NCBI GenBank assembly: GCA_021613535.1
Contig: CP075493.1
Location: 2,790,001-2,854,000 of the forward strand
Length of the DNA stretch: 64,000 bases
Source of the DNA: Adineta vaga
Lineage: Eukaryota > Rotifera
Direction of reading: 5' to 3'
The notes under the pieces: generated by a model
Told to the model about the DNA's origin: nothing
Seen by the model: only the letters and a program-made list of their open reading frames with translations
Database searches by the model: none
Part shown: positions 23,558 to 37,279 of the stretch, one piece after another
Layout: each line of letters starts with the position of its first letter
Numbering within the stretch: the first letter of the stretch is position 1
Program-made: the position numbers and the translations under genes

Positions 23558-23755
23558 ATTTATCTAAAATACCGATTAGATTAGCAAAAAAGGGGACTAC
23601 AAAGTTACTCTGAAAGCACGGGTATTAGAACATGTCAAAAGATCATCAAATGCAATTTTTTTGATAAAAAAACAAAGAGTATATATAAGTATGTTAATAT
23701 AAATAAAATAAAGTTCTTCTCTTCTTCTTTTTTTTCGTCTGCTATTTGTGTCACA

Positions 23756-26700
23756 TCACATAATTGCGCAAAAGCGTTTTTGAGGATACATTTGATTTTC
23801 ATCGAATTCACCACCATCATAATTGCTAGGTAATTCAGGATGTGGACTTGGAAATACACCACCAATCTCGGGATTTATTGGTGTTGGAGTTACTTCCTCG
23901 TCACTAGGTCCTAACAGATTTGACCATTCACCAAATAAACTATCGACATTTTCATCTTGAAAGAATACATCAGCTTCAGTCTAGAATTAAAACAAACGAA
24001 AAGATCAGATCAATCACTTATATCCTCAATCTAACGTCCTAAAAATATAATCTCATAACTCCTGTTTTCTCGTTTTCACAATTGAATCGAATCTTACCAG
24101 ATCTTCTTTATCTTGATCAAGTTGACTAAAACAAATGCCATAAAACTGTTTTATTTCAATGACAAAAAACGAAGAAAATTGTACATACGCTTGATCTGCT
24201 TGTTTTTCAGTAAACATTCGGAGAAGAAATTTACCTGGTTTATCACTATCATATGTACTCGGTATAATAATATATGAACCAGGTGGTACACGAAAACGTT
24301 TAGTTACTTCTCGTCGATTAATGTATGATCCACTTGCACCAACTCGTTCCAATTGTGACATATAAAACTTTAAATTTCCTTGCTCGATATTTTCTTGTAC
24401 ATCAACATCATCTTTAATCTAAACATGAGAAAAAAAGAGCGCCTAAAAACCATTGTACTTTTTTCTTTTCTCGCAAGAATGACTAAGAATCCATTGTCCA
24501 AAAAACATGATCTACGCGATTTATATCCCATTGTTGAAGACATTCCATTGGAAAAGAAAAGTCAATTACAACTGACAAATCTGATAGAAAATAATGAAAC
24601 AGAAGAAAATCTAATTGATTTTATTCTTGTCTATGAAGAAGAAACATTGTCGGATAATATTAATGATATCAATCCTTTTCAACGTGCACAAAAAGCAATG
24701 AGAAAAAATTTCGAAGCAAATTTACAAAATTACGGACTGATATTAAATTATCGAACGATTCCTTTGAAATATCAACGACAACGAGTTTTCGTTTTAATTA
24801 CAACACCTTTTGAAAAACTACTTGAAATGGCTGAAATTACTCGTAAGTAAAAACTTATCAATCAAACAATTTTATTCTCTCAATTATTTAGGTACTTATT
24901 TACCTTTTGATCGTATTAATCCAATCTTACGACAATTACTCACATATCCATCGTTAACTTATGGTATACCTCAATTATTTCTTCCTAATTCAATCGTCTT
25001 TCAAGAAAATAATCAACGATCATCATATATTTTCTATCCGTATTCAAAACGATTACATAAGAAATTTGCACGATATTTCATTCAATCAAATTCACAAACA
25101 CTTCTCAAAACTCATACATTTACTATTGGTAAAAGAATTTCTAATCTAAATCTTCCTATCTAAACAATATTAGCACAACGAACACGTTTAACTTATGAAA
25201 TTCTTTCTCGTATGCCTCTCTTACCACCTGCAACAAAAAAACATCATTCAACTGTTCTTTCTCCTGATTTACGACGACTTTCTCCATTAAATCTTAGTAC
25301 AACAACATTTCAATCATTAAAAATACATGTACCATCTACAACAACATCACGAGCCAGTTTCAGTTCCATTCCACATGATGACATCATTGAAAAATTAAAT
25401 GATTCTCATCGACATCCAATCTTGAAAATTCTTTCCTCACATCAATACGCTTATGGAATAAATATTCTAATACAAATTGGAATCTATTCAACTGCCTATT
25501 CACCACATGAAGAATATAAGAAAAATTCTCGTGAAAATACTCGAAAATTACTTTATCTCTATTGGGCACAAATAAAACATGTAAACTATTCATTTGAAAG
25601 TTTTCATTCAATGATTTCTCAGTTAGATTTCAGATATTTAAAATTCAACCTATTGAATTAATACGTGCTTATTTTGGTGAAAATATTGCACTCTATTTTG
25701 TTTTTCTTGGATGGTATACATTTATGCTTTTATTACCATCAATTATCGGATGTTTCGTAGTCGTCTACTCAATTATCAATGTCTTTTTCGATATTCCAAC
25801 ATTGGAAACGTGTAATGGTAGGTTAAACATTCTCTACTCTATATACTTAAATGAAATACGATTTGATCAATTTATTTTAACTCATTCAGATTCCATTAAT
25901 CTCATAAAAATAAGTCTGGTATTCACCCTACTCTATTTCGAATGGACAGGCGATATATCTATAAATTTAGCTCATATGAATGTCAATCGAATTATAATCA
26001 AGATTATTTTATCAAATACATTTCAGGTGTCAGTATTAGTATGGAATATCTATGTCCTCAACGTACACGTAAGAAATATGTATCAATTGGAAATGATTGT
26101 CTTACAAAACGATTTAGTACAATATTTGATAATTATTCGACACAAATGTTTGGTGTATTTATGATCTTCTGGATTCTTTGTTTACGACGTTTTTGGCAAC
26201 GTTATTTAGCACGATTTCAATATCAATGGAGTGTTTGTACATATCTATTTTCAATAAATTCTATCCTTTTGTTTAACTAAACATTTCCTTTATTCTAGAT
26301 GAAGATGAACATCGTCATGAATTAACTCGATCATCATTTTTAATTCAATCGACACAAACAAAAATCAATCGTATTAATGGTATCGAAGAACCTTACATTT
26401 CTTTCTGGATTATATCTTTCTCTCGCTATTATCCTTTCTTGTTCTATTACTATTTCTTGGATTATCAACATTAAATATTGTTCTAATGTTATATATTCGT
26501 TTGAAATTATTTCATATATTCCATTCTATTCAAAATGAATTTGTCAAAGAAAATTCATTTATTATTATTAGTATCATAACTTCAACAATTTCCTTAATAA
26601 TTAGTGTGATACTTGATTTTATTTTTGGTTATATTGCTCATCGAATGACAGATTTCGAACGACATAGATATCAATCTGATTTCGAAGCAAGTTTAACTTT

Positions 26701-29700
26701 AAAATTATTCAGTAAGTTTCATATTCAATAGTTTTTCTTGATACATTTCCAATCGATATGATATTTACAATAGTTTTTGCATTTGCTAATTATTATTCTG
26801 TTCCAATCTATATTGCGTTTTTTAAACCATGGATACCATCATTACCAGGAAATCAAATAACGGGCGCAAAATCTTATTTTGTTTTTACAGAAAGATTAGA
26901 ACCATGTAATGATCTAACGGGATGTTCATATGAAATAAGTGTGATTTTATTAATTACATTGATTGGTAAACAATCAGTGAATGCAATCATTGAAATTATA
27001 ACGACAAAATTATCGAATTCGATAACTTATTTTCATTATCATAAGACAGAATTAAATCGACAACGATCATTTACATCATTGACAGGTAATCGAATAGAAG
27101 TTGTCTACGAAATTCGTATGTATAACTTCGATGTAAAGGAAAAAAAACTATTAGTATTAACTTATCCGAAAGATCTGGAATGTAGAAGGACGTGCCAGGG
27201 TGGCCGAGTGGTTAAGGCGTTGGACTTAAGATCCAATTCACAATAGTGAGCATGGGTTCGATCCCCATCCCTGGCAAATAACTTTTTTTTTCTCATTCCG
27301 TTCTGTATAGACATTACTGATGACGTCACTGACGAAGAAACATCTACCAGAGAACGAGAAACATGGGAAACAGATATCTACCTACAACGTCTTGGCCGCT
27401 GGCAATTATATAATGAGTAAAACTCGATCTCTTTTAATATATTTAATCATTGTCTTCTTTTTCTTTTTAAAAAAAGATATATCGAAATCATGGTACAATA
27501 CGGTTTTATTGCAATGTTTTCTATTGCTCTTCCAATTGCACCATTTCTCGCAATGATTAATAATCTATTCGAACTTCGTACAGATGCTAGTAAAATTTTA
27601 TTTGAATTTCGTCGACCATTTGGTGAACTTGCCTATACTCTTGGTATATGGGAGAAAATTTTCGATGCTCTATCCAAACTTGCCATTCTTGCGAATATAC
27701 TTTATCTATTAATCACATGTGATTTAATCTCAAAATTATTCTATATCTATATTGATAAGAATATTAGTTTAAAGAATTATATTAATTTTACATTATCATA
27801 TTTCTATATAAATGATTTGGATGATCATGATGAAATTTATCAAGGAAAACAATTAAATATTACATTTTGTCGGTATCGAGATTTTAGATATGATTATGGT
27901 AAATATTCTCTTTTCGATGAGATCTTATTTTGACTATTACGTTTTTCTTTCTCAAAACAATGTCGATTTGAACCGCATTGGAAAAATTTCTTGTTCCTTA
28001 TTCTATTGAATTCAATCTTTTTTTTAGATTCATCTTATAAATATCAATTAACATCAATCTATTATCAAATTCGAATGATTCAATGGCTATCGATCTTTTT
28101 CTTCGTAATATTTATAATTCTTATCTATTCGTATGTTATTTCATTTGATTTCTTTGTCTCAACTAAACCTTTCGTTTTAGTCTATTGCTGTTCTTTGTTA
28201 ATGATAAAACTCATATAATACGAGATTTACGTCATCAAGAAGAGATTCTTTCTGAACAAGAACTTTGGTCAGATATTCCCAATGTCTTACCTTAAAAACT
28301 CGAAATTGAACATAATCTTCACCTTCCACACCTTGAAGACGACGTTGTCGTGTTTCTTTTTGCATTAAAGCAATAATCATTGTACATAGATTTTCATCAT
28401 CACCATCATCAATAAAATTCAATCGAACTAAATACTGCGGATTTGTCCAATATTTTTCTAACGAGAGAAGAAAAAAACGTATTTGTTTTTCAAAATCAAA
28501 GGAAATTCATTCACTAAATGAAAACCTTTATTCGGTTGACCTGAACCACCGGCAGTCGATCCAGGAATCCATTCACCATGTAGTAATTCTTCATTCCATG
28601 TTAATTTATCATCCTAGAAACCAAAATATGAATAATTTTCAATCAAATAAATCATTTGATATATCAATTCATACTCGAAATAAATTATTCCATGAACAAA
28701 CACCAGCATCATCTTCAGTTGTTCCTAAACTAGCTGGTCCTCGATGACATATATGTAATTGATGAAAATTTGAAAAGAAATCATCAAAACTAATCCAAAA
28801 TTCTCCATCATGTAATGCATGTACACCTATTTCTTGTTTTTCTTCATCACTTATATCGTTCCATGCATCAGAACTAAAATGAAATTGAATATTTTCATTT
28901 TAGTTCATTTGTTTTCATACATACTTATCGGAATATTTCCCATTCCTGAAACAAAAACAAACAAAAAACTAAAATCTTTTTAATATTTATTTCAATTAAC
29001 TAACCATTCTGTTTCATTTCCCCATGGATCTAAATAAAAATACTTTGATTTAAATATAAAATATCTCGAGAGAGAAATTCATTTACTTAAACATCGAATT
29101 AATGTAACACTATTTCCATCAGTTGTAACATCAGCAACTCGTGTAATTGAATAAGCATGACCTAGATGAATCTTTCTTTCGATAAATTCTGTACAAATAA
29201 TTCTCAATTAGACAACCTTTAACAAGACCATTGGGAAGTTTCGCTTCAGTTATTCGTGGATCGGCAGTAATCGAGCATCCAAGCATGGATTTACGCAAAT
29301 AAGCTTGCCAAAGAACACGTTTTATTTGTTCTTTAAAATCTTTTGTTCCTGAAGGATTATTGATATCAAATGCTTCTTCAATTCCACCAGTCATATCAAT
29401 TAATGCATCAGTTGTAAAACCACCTTCCATTGCTTCATATGAACCACATAGTCTTTGAAAAATAAATAAAACAATAAAGAATAGATTTCGTCTATTTAAT
29501 TTAAGATATTCAAATACTTTGCATAGGCTTTTTCTAACAATGGTGCCCACATTTCATTTTTGTCTTTTTTATTTCGACAAAAAACAAGTCGACCATCGGA
29601 ATGAAATGGTAGTTGATCATCAACAACAACATCATACCATTGACCATATAACCAAAAACGAAAATGAAAGATACCTTTCGAAAAAAAAGAAGAAACAAGA

Positions 29701-30178
29701 AGTGAAAAATTTCATAGAAATATGATAAGTTTACCTGCATAGTTAGCTTCATCAAATGATTGATTTGTTGGAACAACACGTTGAAGTAAATCAGGATTGA
29801 GTGTTACAGCACCAGCACCAGCAATAAACCAACAATTACCTAAATAAAATCGATAATTTAATTGAAGAAACGATGAAACTATACCGATTTCGCCTTGATC
29901 AAGATCACCACGTTGAAAACCATCGATAACAAATTGAGGCTTTTGAAAGACTGTCTATTATGAAAAAGAAAACGAGAAATAAGAATGATCATTTGATTGA
30001 ATAAAAAGAATATTTCTACCGTTGGTCGATACCATTTGACATCAGTTAAACGTTTTCCTGTATGATAAATTGATTTATTCGTTGCTGGAAATTCTGAATC
30101 AACGAAAAGATTATTTGCATCATATTTCTTCTTAAGTGTTTCATAAACTTGATTTTTATATGGTCGAATATCACACAT
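23756..30178 (-). CDS. calpain cysteine protease lacking penta-EF-hand, ending in CaaX-like CAIM
   Basis: Reading minus from 30178: [20 protein letters not shown], then VKWYRPT joined to [20 protein letters not shown], then [15 protein letters not shown] with the catalytic Cys. Next come [48 protein letters not shown] (catalytic His) and NPWGNETEW (catalytic Asn), so the C/H/N triad is complete. The C2-like (domain III) part has [50 protein letters not shown] and [19 protein letters not shown]. The last two exons replace the usual PEF domain with an acidic/Pro segment ([13 protein letters not shown]) ending QKRFCAIM, which fits a prenylation box. Introns are short except 24419-28290, which holds an anoctamin gene. 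The product is an intracellular Ca2+-responsive protease, possibly membrane-anchored. Confidence 0.85.
24479..28295 (+). CDS. anoctamin / TMEM16 family membrane protein, nested in a calpain intron
   Basis: About 12 exons join in frame from [18 protein letters not shown] to [11 protein letters not shown] and a stop at 28293-28295. Family markers in order are [16 protein letters not shown] (the I-F-x-F-Q-P-L-D-L-I-R-x-Y-F-G-E motif before TM1), [125 protein letters not shown] and the C-terminal [19 protein letters not shown]16 proteins are Ca2+-activated chloride channels or lipid scramblases with ten membrane helices. The exon after 26299 slips one base near 26409 (EEPYISFW to [12 protein letters not shown]). 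One intron (27116-27310) holds a tRNA gene. The stop overlaps a calpain exon by five bases. An upstream ATG at 24425 is also possible. Confidence 0.82.
27194..27276 (+). tRNA. tRNA-Leu(UAA)
   Basis: An 83-base cloverleaf: acceptor GCCAGGG/CCCTGGC with discriminator A, A box TGGCCGAGTGGTT, and anticodon stem TTGGA-CTTAAGA-TCCAA giving anticodon UAA. There is a long type II variable arm, a B box GGGTTCGATCCCC, and a downstream T-run (27283 onward) as pol III terminator. No tRNA intron. It lies on the sense strand inside a 195-base intron of the anoctamin gene. Confidence 0.95.
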
Positions 30179-31510
30179 ATTTAACTAGAGATTCTTTTCT
30201 TCTTCGTTGGTTAACTTAACTCGTATGTATATTATGCGTGAAAGCAATGAATCATCGACGTGATGATTGGTTCGCGCACATGTAGCTATGCGACTGTCCT
30301 TCTGTCAATTCTCATTAGAATTATATCACACATATACACACATACTTGATTAACAAAGAGGTCGACTGTAAACAACAAAAGAACATTTCACTTCTGTAAT
30401 TTTGTCGGATATTAGATCAAGCTGATCTTCGAAAGGTTTGATAATTCTTAATCAAGATGAAGTAGAATTTTTTTAGGACACACTTACAGGTCAATGCACT
30501 ATAGTTGGTTTCAAATGTGAACAAGTATATCTTGAGGCAAACGTTTGTTCGAATATATTAATATATCCTTAATATTTAATTAAAATGAAGATTATTTATA
30601 TTTTTTAAGGCGACTCTCGAAAGAAGAGTTAGTACTTGTGTAAATCATACATCATTCTACATTTTCTAGTAGAATAAATTCAGTTTTACAAAATCACGTG
30701 CGAATATTTAAATTATAAAAAAAAACGTATATTTCATAGATTGTTTGTATCAAACAGGTACATTGTACTGTATAAACATATTACTTTCTATACATTAATT
30801 ATATTTATAAATTAATTAAAAATGTAAACGAAAGAAAAACCTGTATCTAATTAATATACTTTCAATTAAATTACTATTTTAGATGATTATATCTTACTCC
30901 ATCTATATAGATTTCTTATGTATGGAATATTCGTTTTAACCAATGGAAAAATTCCAGTCGCCACAATCTGCTATTACATATATCAATCCTAGTAGCGCTC
31001 TTAATCAAAAATTCCCTCGATAAGATTGGTTCTCTTCCTGTGTGTTTTCAAGGTTGTTTTTTTCTTGTATTTCACATATACATTTGGTTTCTCTATCGAA
31101 TTTTTATTATAGCACATTACTTGAGTCAGATAAATGTTTATTTCATTTTTTTTTCTTCGACTCTTTACAACCAACAAAAAACAGATATCGATGTACCTTA
31201 TATTGCATCAATTTTTTCTTCCTTATTCTTTTTTTTTTCGGTAAAGCAGAGAGAGAGAGAAAAAAATCCGACAAGCATATCCGTAGCGTTCTTTTTTTTA
31301 CATCGATTTACGGTCAATCTATGTAATATGATTTTTTTTCTTTTTTGCGTTCGTGCGTCATTAATGGTAGAAGCGAGAGGTAAAAGAAAAAAAAGTTTCT
31401 TGTTTTTTTTCTTCTTACTTCGTTCTATGACCTTACCTTGAATGATTATTTTCACTTTTTTTTTAGATTGAAATTCTTCTCTCTTCTCAGTAGATAGGAT
31501 AATCTAAGCA
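30179..31510. other. divergent promoter region, GA tract
   Basis: Separates the calpain start (-) from the small membrane protein start (+). Contains a GA tract at about 31248-31261 and an acceptor-like TTTTTTTTTAG ending at 31466, 44 bases before the next ATG. Otherwise A+T-rich without coding potential. Confidence 0.45.
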
Positions 31511-31923
31511 ATGAAGTCATTAACAGTTACCTTAGCCGGTATTTTCTTAGTCTATGCAACAGTGATTACAACTGGTAAGGAAATTATATTGAATTATGCA
31601 AGATAATATGATCGGTTGCTTTTTTTTTGTCATTAGTCTATTGTGTTGATCTTCGTGGTCTTACATTAACAAAGGAAGAACGAATTGCTTTAACACGCGA
31701 TCATTTTAATCGTGATGATCCCGATGAATTACTTAATGGTTTCTTGCCTGTTTGGGCAGTTATTCAATTTTTAATTGCATGTACGTTCAAAAGATAAAAT
31801 ATTGATCTTTTTTCTCATTCGATCTATTTAGGCTTCTTCTTCGTCGTGGCTGTTCTCAGTTTCGTATGTTATATCGCAGGTTGTAAAACACCAGCAGAAG
31901 AACGAAACAAACGTATCAAATAA
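31511..31923 (+). CDS. small membrane protein with N-terminal signal/anchor and one further helix
   Basis: Three exons (31511-31574, about 31637-31780, about 31833-31923) encode roughly 100 residues. MKSLTVTLAGIFLVYATVIT is a signal peptide or anchor, followed by VYCVDLRGLTLTKEERIALT, then RDHFNRDDPDELLNGFLPVW. A hydrophobic helix AVIQFLIACFFFVVAVLSFV comes next and the tail is YIAGCKTPAEERNKRIK. Intron phases are 1 and 1 and both introns are about 55 bases. Topology is probably extracellular or lumenal acidic loop, one helix, and a cytosolic basic tail. No family recognised. Like the two small membrane genes near 5.6 and 7.2 kb it follows a GA-rich upstream region, but the sequences are unrelated. 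Confidence 0.7.
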
Positions 31924-32800
31924 AAACCAATGCACAATGACGATTCTTTTCCTCTGTCTCTCTTTCTCTCATATTCTTTTCTTATCACTTCAAATTTCAA
32001 GTTTTTGTCAACTCCGAAGAATTTTTCAATCTGTCCCGTTATTTAATCAATGTCATAGTTCGATGTCTTTGTGTAGTAAATCAAACTAGTGCGTATTTCT
32101 TTTGTGCATTGTTTCTTTTACTTTTTTGTTTTAAAAAGTATTTTAGTTTGAATAAATATTTCGAATATTAATATTTTAGAAAAAGAAAAAGTAAGATTCA
32201 AGTATAATAATTAAGAATTTAAATATCTTGCTCGTTTATGCATATCATTCAAAATGGTTTCATGATACGAAGCTGTTTCGTTTATTATATCAGTTGTTAT
32301 TAGACTTGTTGAGAGACATGATGAAAAAATTTGAAGTATGCCAGCGGAGTTTATTTTATAAATAAACTAAGTTTTTCTATTGACTCTTACTAAATAAATA
32401 ATGATCTATTCAGTCTGTTCTAAATTTAACTATTGTACCATCTACATTCATGAAAAGGGATAAACGATCCACTTAAAATGCTTACGTTTTGCCTGAAAGA
32501 GAATTAAAGTACCTGATATTGTTCTTACGCTAGAAAGAAAGATATAATTCATAACTGTTCTGTATCATCAAATTCTTTTGCAGACGGTAAAATAGATTAT
32601 GTATTTCACTTCAAGCAAGTCGTATAATTTGAATATCTTAGTTACCATTTTATAAATGTCCTTCAATGATCATTTAGAGTTCATCTACATGTCAAAATAT
32701 ATCAAATGAAATGTTTAACATTTATTGAAATATAAATACAATGAAAATATATAACAGTTGAATATTCATTGTTTTCCTTCAAAAGAAAGACGAAAGGAAT
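31924..32800. other. convergent 3' region, nothing recognised
   Basis: 3' UTR space between a plus-strand and a minus-strand gene. A+T-rich, no coding or RNA gene supported. Confidence 0.4.
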
Positions 32801-34549
32801 TTATTTTCCATGTTGTATATCAACAATTAATGCAGCTAATCGTCTTTGTCGTCTTGTAAATCGTCGAAATAGTTTTCTATATGCTTCACGAAAACGTGGT
32901 TGAATAAATGGATATAGAATTGGATTGACAGTTGAATTAAGCCAGAGAAGCCAAAAAGCTGCTGAATATAATTGACCATTCGTGTCGGTTAGAATTTCAA
33001 TTGGAAAAATTCGTCCAACAACAACGACAAAGACATAGGGTAATAGAAATATCATAAATACGAGTACTAAAGTAAATAGTGATGTTGCCGCACGTTTATC
33101 TCGTCTTAAACGTCGAACAGTACGTTGTTCACCTGTACTAGTAGGTAGAGGACTAGCTGTTGGTGTTATTTGTGTATCTGATAGAGGTATCGTAGTAGAA
33201 TTATGACGCCAAACGATTATTGAATTATTTCTTGATTTCGATTTTTTTGTTGATAGAGATAATGTTTGAGTTGATTTCGATGAAAGATGTTCATTTCGTG
33301 AACTATTAGTTTGAATTGAATTTGGTAGGAGAACGTGTTTGAAACGTAAATAGATATTTGTTGATGGCCTCAAATCTGATTCAGTTGATGGAAGTGTTCG
33401 AAATTCAATAGAACCATCGTCATTTGGTATTTCATTCAATTCGCGACTTGGGGTTTGTCTTTCATCGATAAAGTGAATATTATTCTGCTAGAATATAGAA
33501 TATAATATATCAAGAAAGAAAGATAATATTTATATAATCGATTTACAAAAATAACTTCTAAAATAATGAGATATTCTACTGAAAGAATAAGGTCGATTTA
33601 TCTATTCTATTTCGTCGAAAATTACCTCTAAGTCTATTTTATTTATTAGATAACAGTTGGCTCCATTAACAACTGTCGTTGTTTGTACATCGTTGTTAAT
33701 CTGTTGTGTACGTTGGTGCAGCTGTTGTTGTTGTTGTTGCTGCATGTCTTCTGTTTCAATTTTCTGCCGATATTGTTCTCGTAATGAATTCGCACGATGT
33801 TGTTGTTGTTGTTGTTTATTTTGTGGTACTCGAAAACTCACAAAGCCAGCAAAACGATGTGATCGTTTATATAGATTAACAACAATAAGAACATTGAGAA
33901 CGATAATAACAACTAATGGCCAAGCAAAAAAATTTATTTGTGACATGATTAAATAAATTGTATTTGAATGATAAGCACCGATACATTCATATTTGTTTTC
34001 TGTCATGTTATGAATTGAAATGGATGATTTGTTTTGATTAGTCGGTTTTAATAACCAAATACCAGGTGCAAAATTAATAAATGGAATGAGCCATATTAAA
34101 ATGGAAACTATTCGTATACGAGTTTTAGTTGTATGCTGACGATAATGTACGCTATGATTAATACTCCAATAACGTTCAATTGTTATAGCAACAATAGAGA
34201 GAACACTAGCCATTGTCACAACATCATCAATTGTAATCCAAACTTTACAGAAAAGTTCTCCAAATGGCCATGAATTTTTCATTTGAGCATAACTAAGAAA
34301 ACAAAAACTGAATTTATTGATATTGATCAATGAAAAGAAAACTTACGCATAAAATGGCATACCAACAAGACCTACAAGTAGATCGGCAATTGCCATTGAT
34401 AGAAGGAAATTATTTGATGGTGTTAAAAGATGTGGATCATTACAAAAAGCAAATAGAACAACAAGATTACCCCCAACTGTTAACAAGATAATCAAAATAA
34501 TAGCAAAACAGACAGACAGAAATTCTATCGTTTGCCAAGAAAATGACAT
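32801..34549 (-). CDS. aminergic-type class A GPCR
   Basis: Three minus-strand exons (34347-34549, 33626-34292, 32801-33487). TM1 is LLTVGGNLVVLFAF and TM2 NNFLLSMAIADLLVGLVGMP with L-A-D. The extracellular Cys lies in GELFCKVW. TM3 ITIDDVVTMASVLSIVAITI carries the amine-binding Asp position and is followed by ERYWSINHSVHYR (E-R-Y). TM4 has IWLIPFINFAPGIW. ECL2 contains NMTENKYECIG, with a glycosylation site and the paired Cys. TM6 is LFTLVLVFMIFLLPYVFVVV, without the CWxP Trp, and TM7 WLLWLNSTVNPILYPF with NPxxY. A long third loop (over 200 residues) with polyglutamine runs is typical of muscarinic, histamine and other biogenic amine receptors. Exact ligand cannot be read from the sequence. 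Confidence 0.85.
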
Positions 34550-37279
34550 AATTGATAATATTTGTCAAGGAGTTGTTTACAGGATAATTCTTTTTATTTT
34601 GTTAGAGACTATATATATTCACATCTAAAAGAACATGATAGAGAAGACTTACCAGATAGATTTATTATGTTCTCTATTAATTTGAAATGACAAGGAAAAT
34701 CAAAATATTAATATTATATACGTATATTCTATCTATTCATCTTCATCATCTTCCCCAAGTAATTGTTTGGGAAAAATAGGCTATATATTATTGAAGCATG
34801 CAATATAACTCACTTGAAATTCTAACCTAAAGACAAGGATGAGTGATTGAAAATACGAAGAAAACAAAGCAAATGCGAGCTATTGTTTTCTTTTTTTGAT
34901 TGATTTCTTCTTCTTTTTTTGTCTCGGTCGTCTCTCCTTTTTTTATCTTTATCCTGATCATCATGCCATCAATTTACGAGACACTATGGAAGCGACGAAG
35001 AAAGAAAAGTGACGGTGGCTAAGTCAACTAGAAATAATAGAGTAATAGGAGATATTCTTTCCCTTTTCTGTATAGTTGTTATACCTAAGGAGAAAGTCTG
35101 ATAGGATATATGTTTTAACAATGCAGATAACTGTTTGTTAATCGACAGAAATAAACATGTCTTATTCTTCCTTGGCATTACTATGCAACTACAAAATTTT
35201 GTCTATTAAGAAGGTTTTTCTTGGAAAATTCTGAATTTATAAGCAACTTACTTGAAAATTCTTCCACTTGAAGCATAAGAAAGAAGCTAAGATGATAATG
35301 ATAACTATAAATGAAATGGCAAAACAAAACATTGTTATCATGTTTTGTAATTATCAGAAGATTCTGTTTTGTTCTTCATGTAAAGAAATGACGGTTAAGA
35401 ACACATTCTTTCTTTTTTTTTTAATAATGCTACTGTCATTGGCAGATCATTTAGACATGATACTTTGCCTCCTGAAGAAAATGATAGTCGGATGATATAA
35501 ACAATATTATTTTCTATCTTACCTCTTTTTCTTCTTCTCTTTTCTCGATTTTTTTCATGGAAAAACTAAGTACGGATGTTAGAAAAATTAAACTATCCAT
35601 TTTCAACATATACTATGAATTAAAATTGTTCTTCTTTCTTCTTTTGTCATATTTTCTATTCTTATTATTGAATCGCCTCACTTCCTTTTTCTCTTTCTTT
35701 ACGAAGTACTCTCTTTCATGAAACTAGCAAGTATTTCTTGCATCATATCCGAATCTGATGCTTCAGTTAACGAATTCGAGCAAAGAAATCGTAACATAAT
35801 TGTTCTGTTTTTCAGTAAAATTCAGATTTAAATAGTTTCATTGACTAATCGAGATGTTCTATTTGTTGATGCGGAGAAAGAGAGAAAAACGTAATTAAAA
35901 GCAATTTTAAATTACTAATTAGTTCAACTGAGAAGTAAAGCAACAATATCATCGTTGAACATATCTCATCTTTCCAAACTTACATACAGAGAACACCGAA
36001 CACTAACATCATTTGTTTCGTATTTCATAACTTCATAAATGACATTTTCAAGTATACAAAAAAAACGGATATCTTATTCGTACTTATGTGCTAGACGATG
36101 TTGTATATTTTCTTATAAGTGACATAACTGAACAAACATCTCTTACATTTATAGAATGACTCTTGTTAAAGATGATATTCTTTTCAAGAAAAATCTTCAA
36201 GTAGTTTACAGTCTATTTATTAAAATGTCCTAGATTTTCTTCAAAACTATGATTGCAATTCTTTTCTTATTGAAACAATATGAGATAAAAGAATGTAACT
36301 AATCATTGTTAAGTAAATTTGGTTTTCTCGTCAACAAAACAAAAAAAGACTAATATGATTAAACGGAAAGACATTTCTATATATAAATAAATTCGAACTA
36401 TGAAAAGAAAACTATGATCGATCTTCTTGTATTTTCAATAAATTTTCATGAGAAAAACAATCATTTCGTTCAGATAATAGTTTGACAGTTGTTTTATTAA
36501 GAGAAGAGAAAATCAACGGCAACGATTGCTTTAAACTATTCGTTTTGTAATAATAGAATATCTAATGAATGCAATTCAATTTTCTTTTTTTCTAATGATT
36601 TTTCAATGAAATAGATACGATTAGAAATTCATTTAACGAGTCAATACTTTTGTTTTCCTAATAGCTATTTCATTACTTGTCATCTGTGAACGTTTTCGAA
36701 AGAAAAGAAAAAAATGAGTATCCGGTCGTAATGATAAGTGCCTTCGGATAATACAAACATTTGTTATTCGAAAATAGAAAGATTCTACTTAAAGTACATC
36801 TTTTATCTAGTAAAAAGAAAAAAAAACGAATGTGTGAACACGATTTATTCTATTCACTCAAGAATGTTTAACAATTATTATAAGTATTAAAGAAAATAGA
36901 TGGAAAATAATAGATATAATCTTTTACAATTGATGACATTCATGCAAATATATCTGTCATGTTGACATATAAATCAAAACGTTGCCAATGTCCCAGATGG
37001 TAAAATATATTTATTCAATTAGACAAAGAAGAGGAAAAAACTCATGTCAGAACGAACAGTGATTACTTAAGAAAGATCGCGTTTCTTACTAATTGATTTT
37101 TTTCAAAGACAATATATATATGTGTGTGTGTGTGTGTCTGCATGTTTGCTAAGAGAGTTATTTCCACCAAATGGATTACTATTTGTTAGAAGATAATATA
37201 TATATATATATTTGAATTGGAAGAGAAAGCAAGCTATTTTAGTGATTTATCAGAAGAAGAAAAGGAAAAAAAATAGAAT
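34550..37279. other. 2.7-kb gene-poor region with microsatellites
   Basis: No coding region supported. It has (TG)n at about 37121-37138 and (TA)n at about 37195-37210, many poly-T/A runs and a TCTT-rich stretch near 35520-35700. It may contain regulatory DNA for the aminergic receptor, which starts at 34549 and reads away. Confidence 0.4.

Noticed and set aside
27899-28027. Stop codon near 27931 as the end or truncation of the anoctamin gene
   Set aside because: It lies in an intron. The donor after GATTATG and acceptor before ATTCATC continue the C-terminal anoctamin sequence in frame.
33657-33956. Plus-strand Cys-rich frame
   Set aside because: Antisense shadow of the polyglutamine third loop of the aminergic GPCR (CAG read as CTG/TGC).
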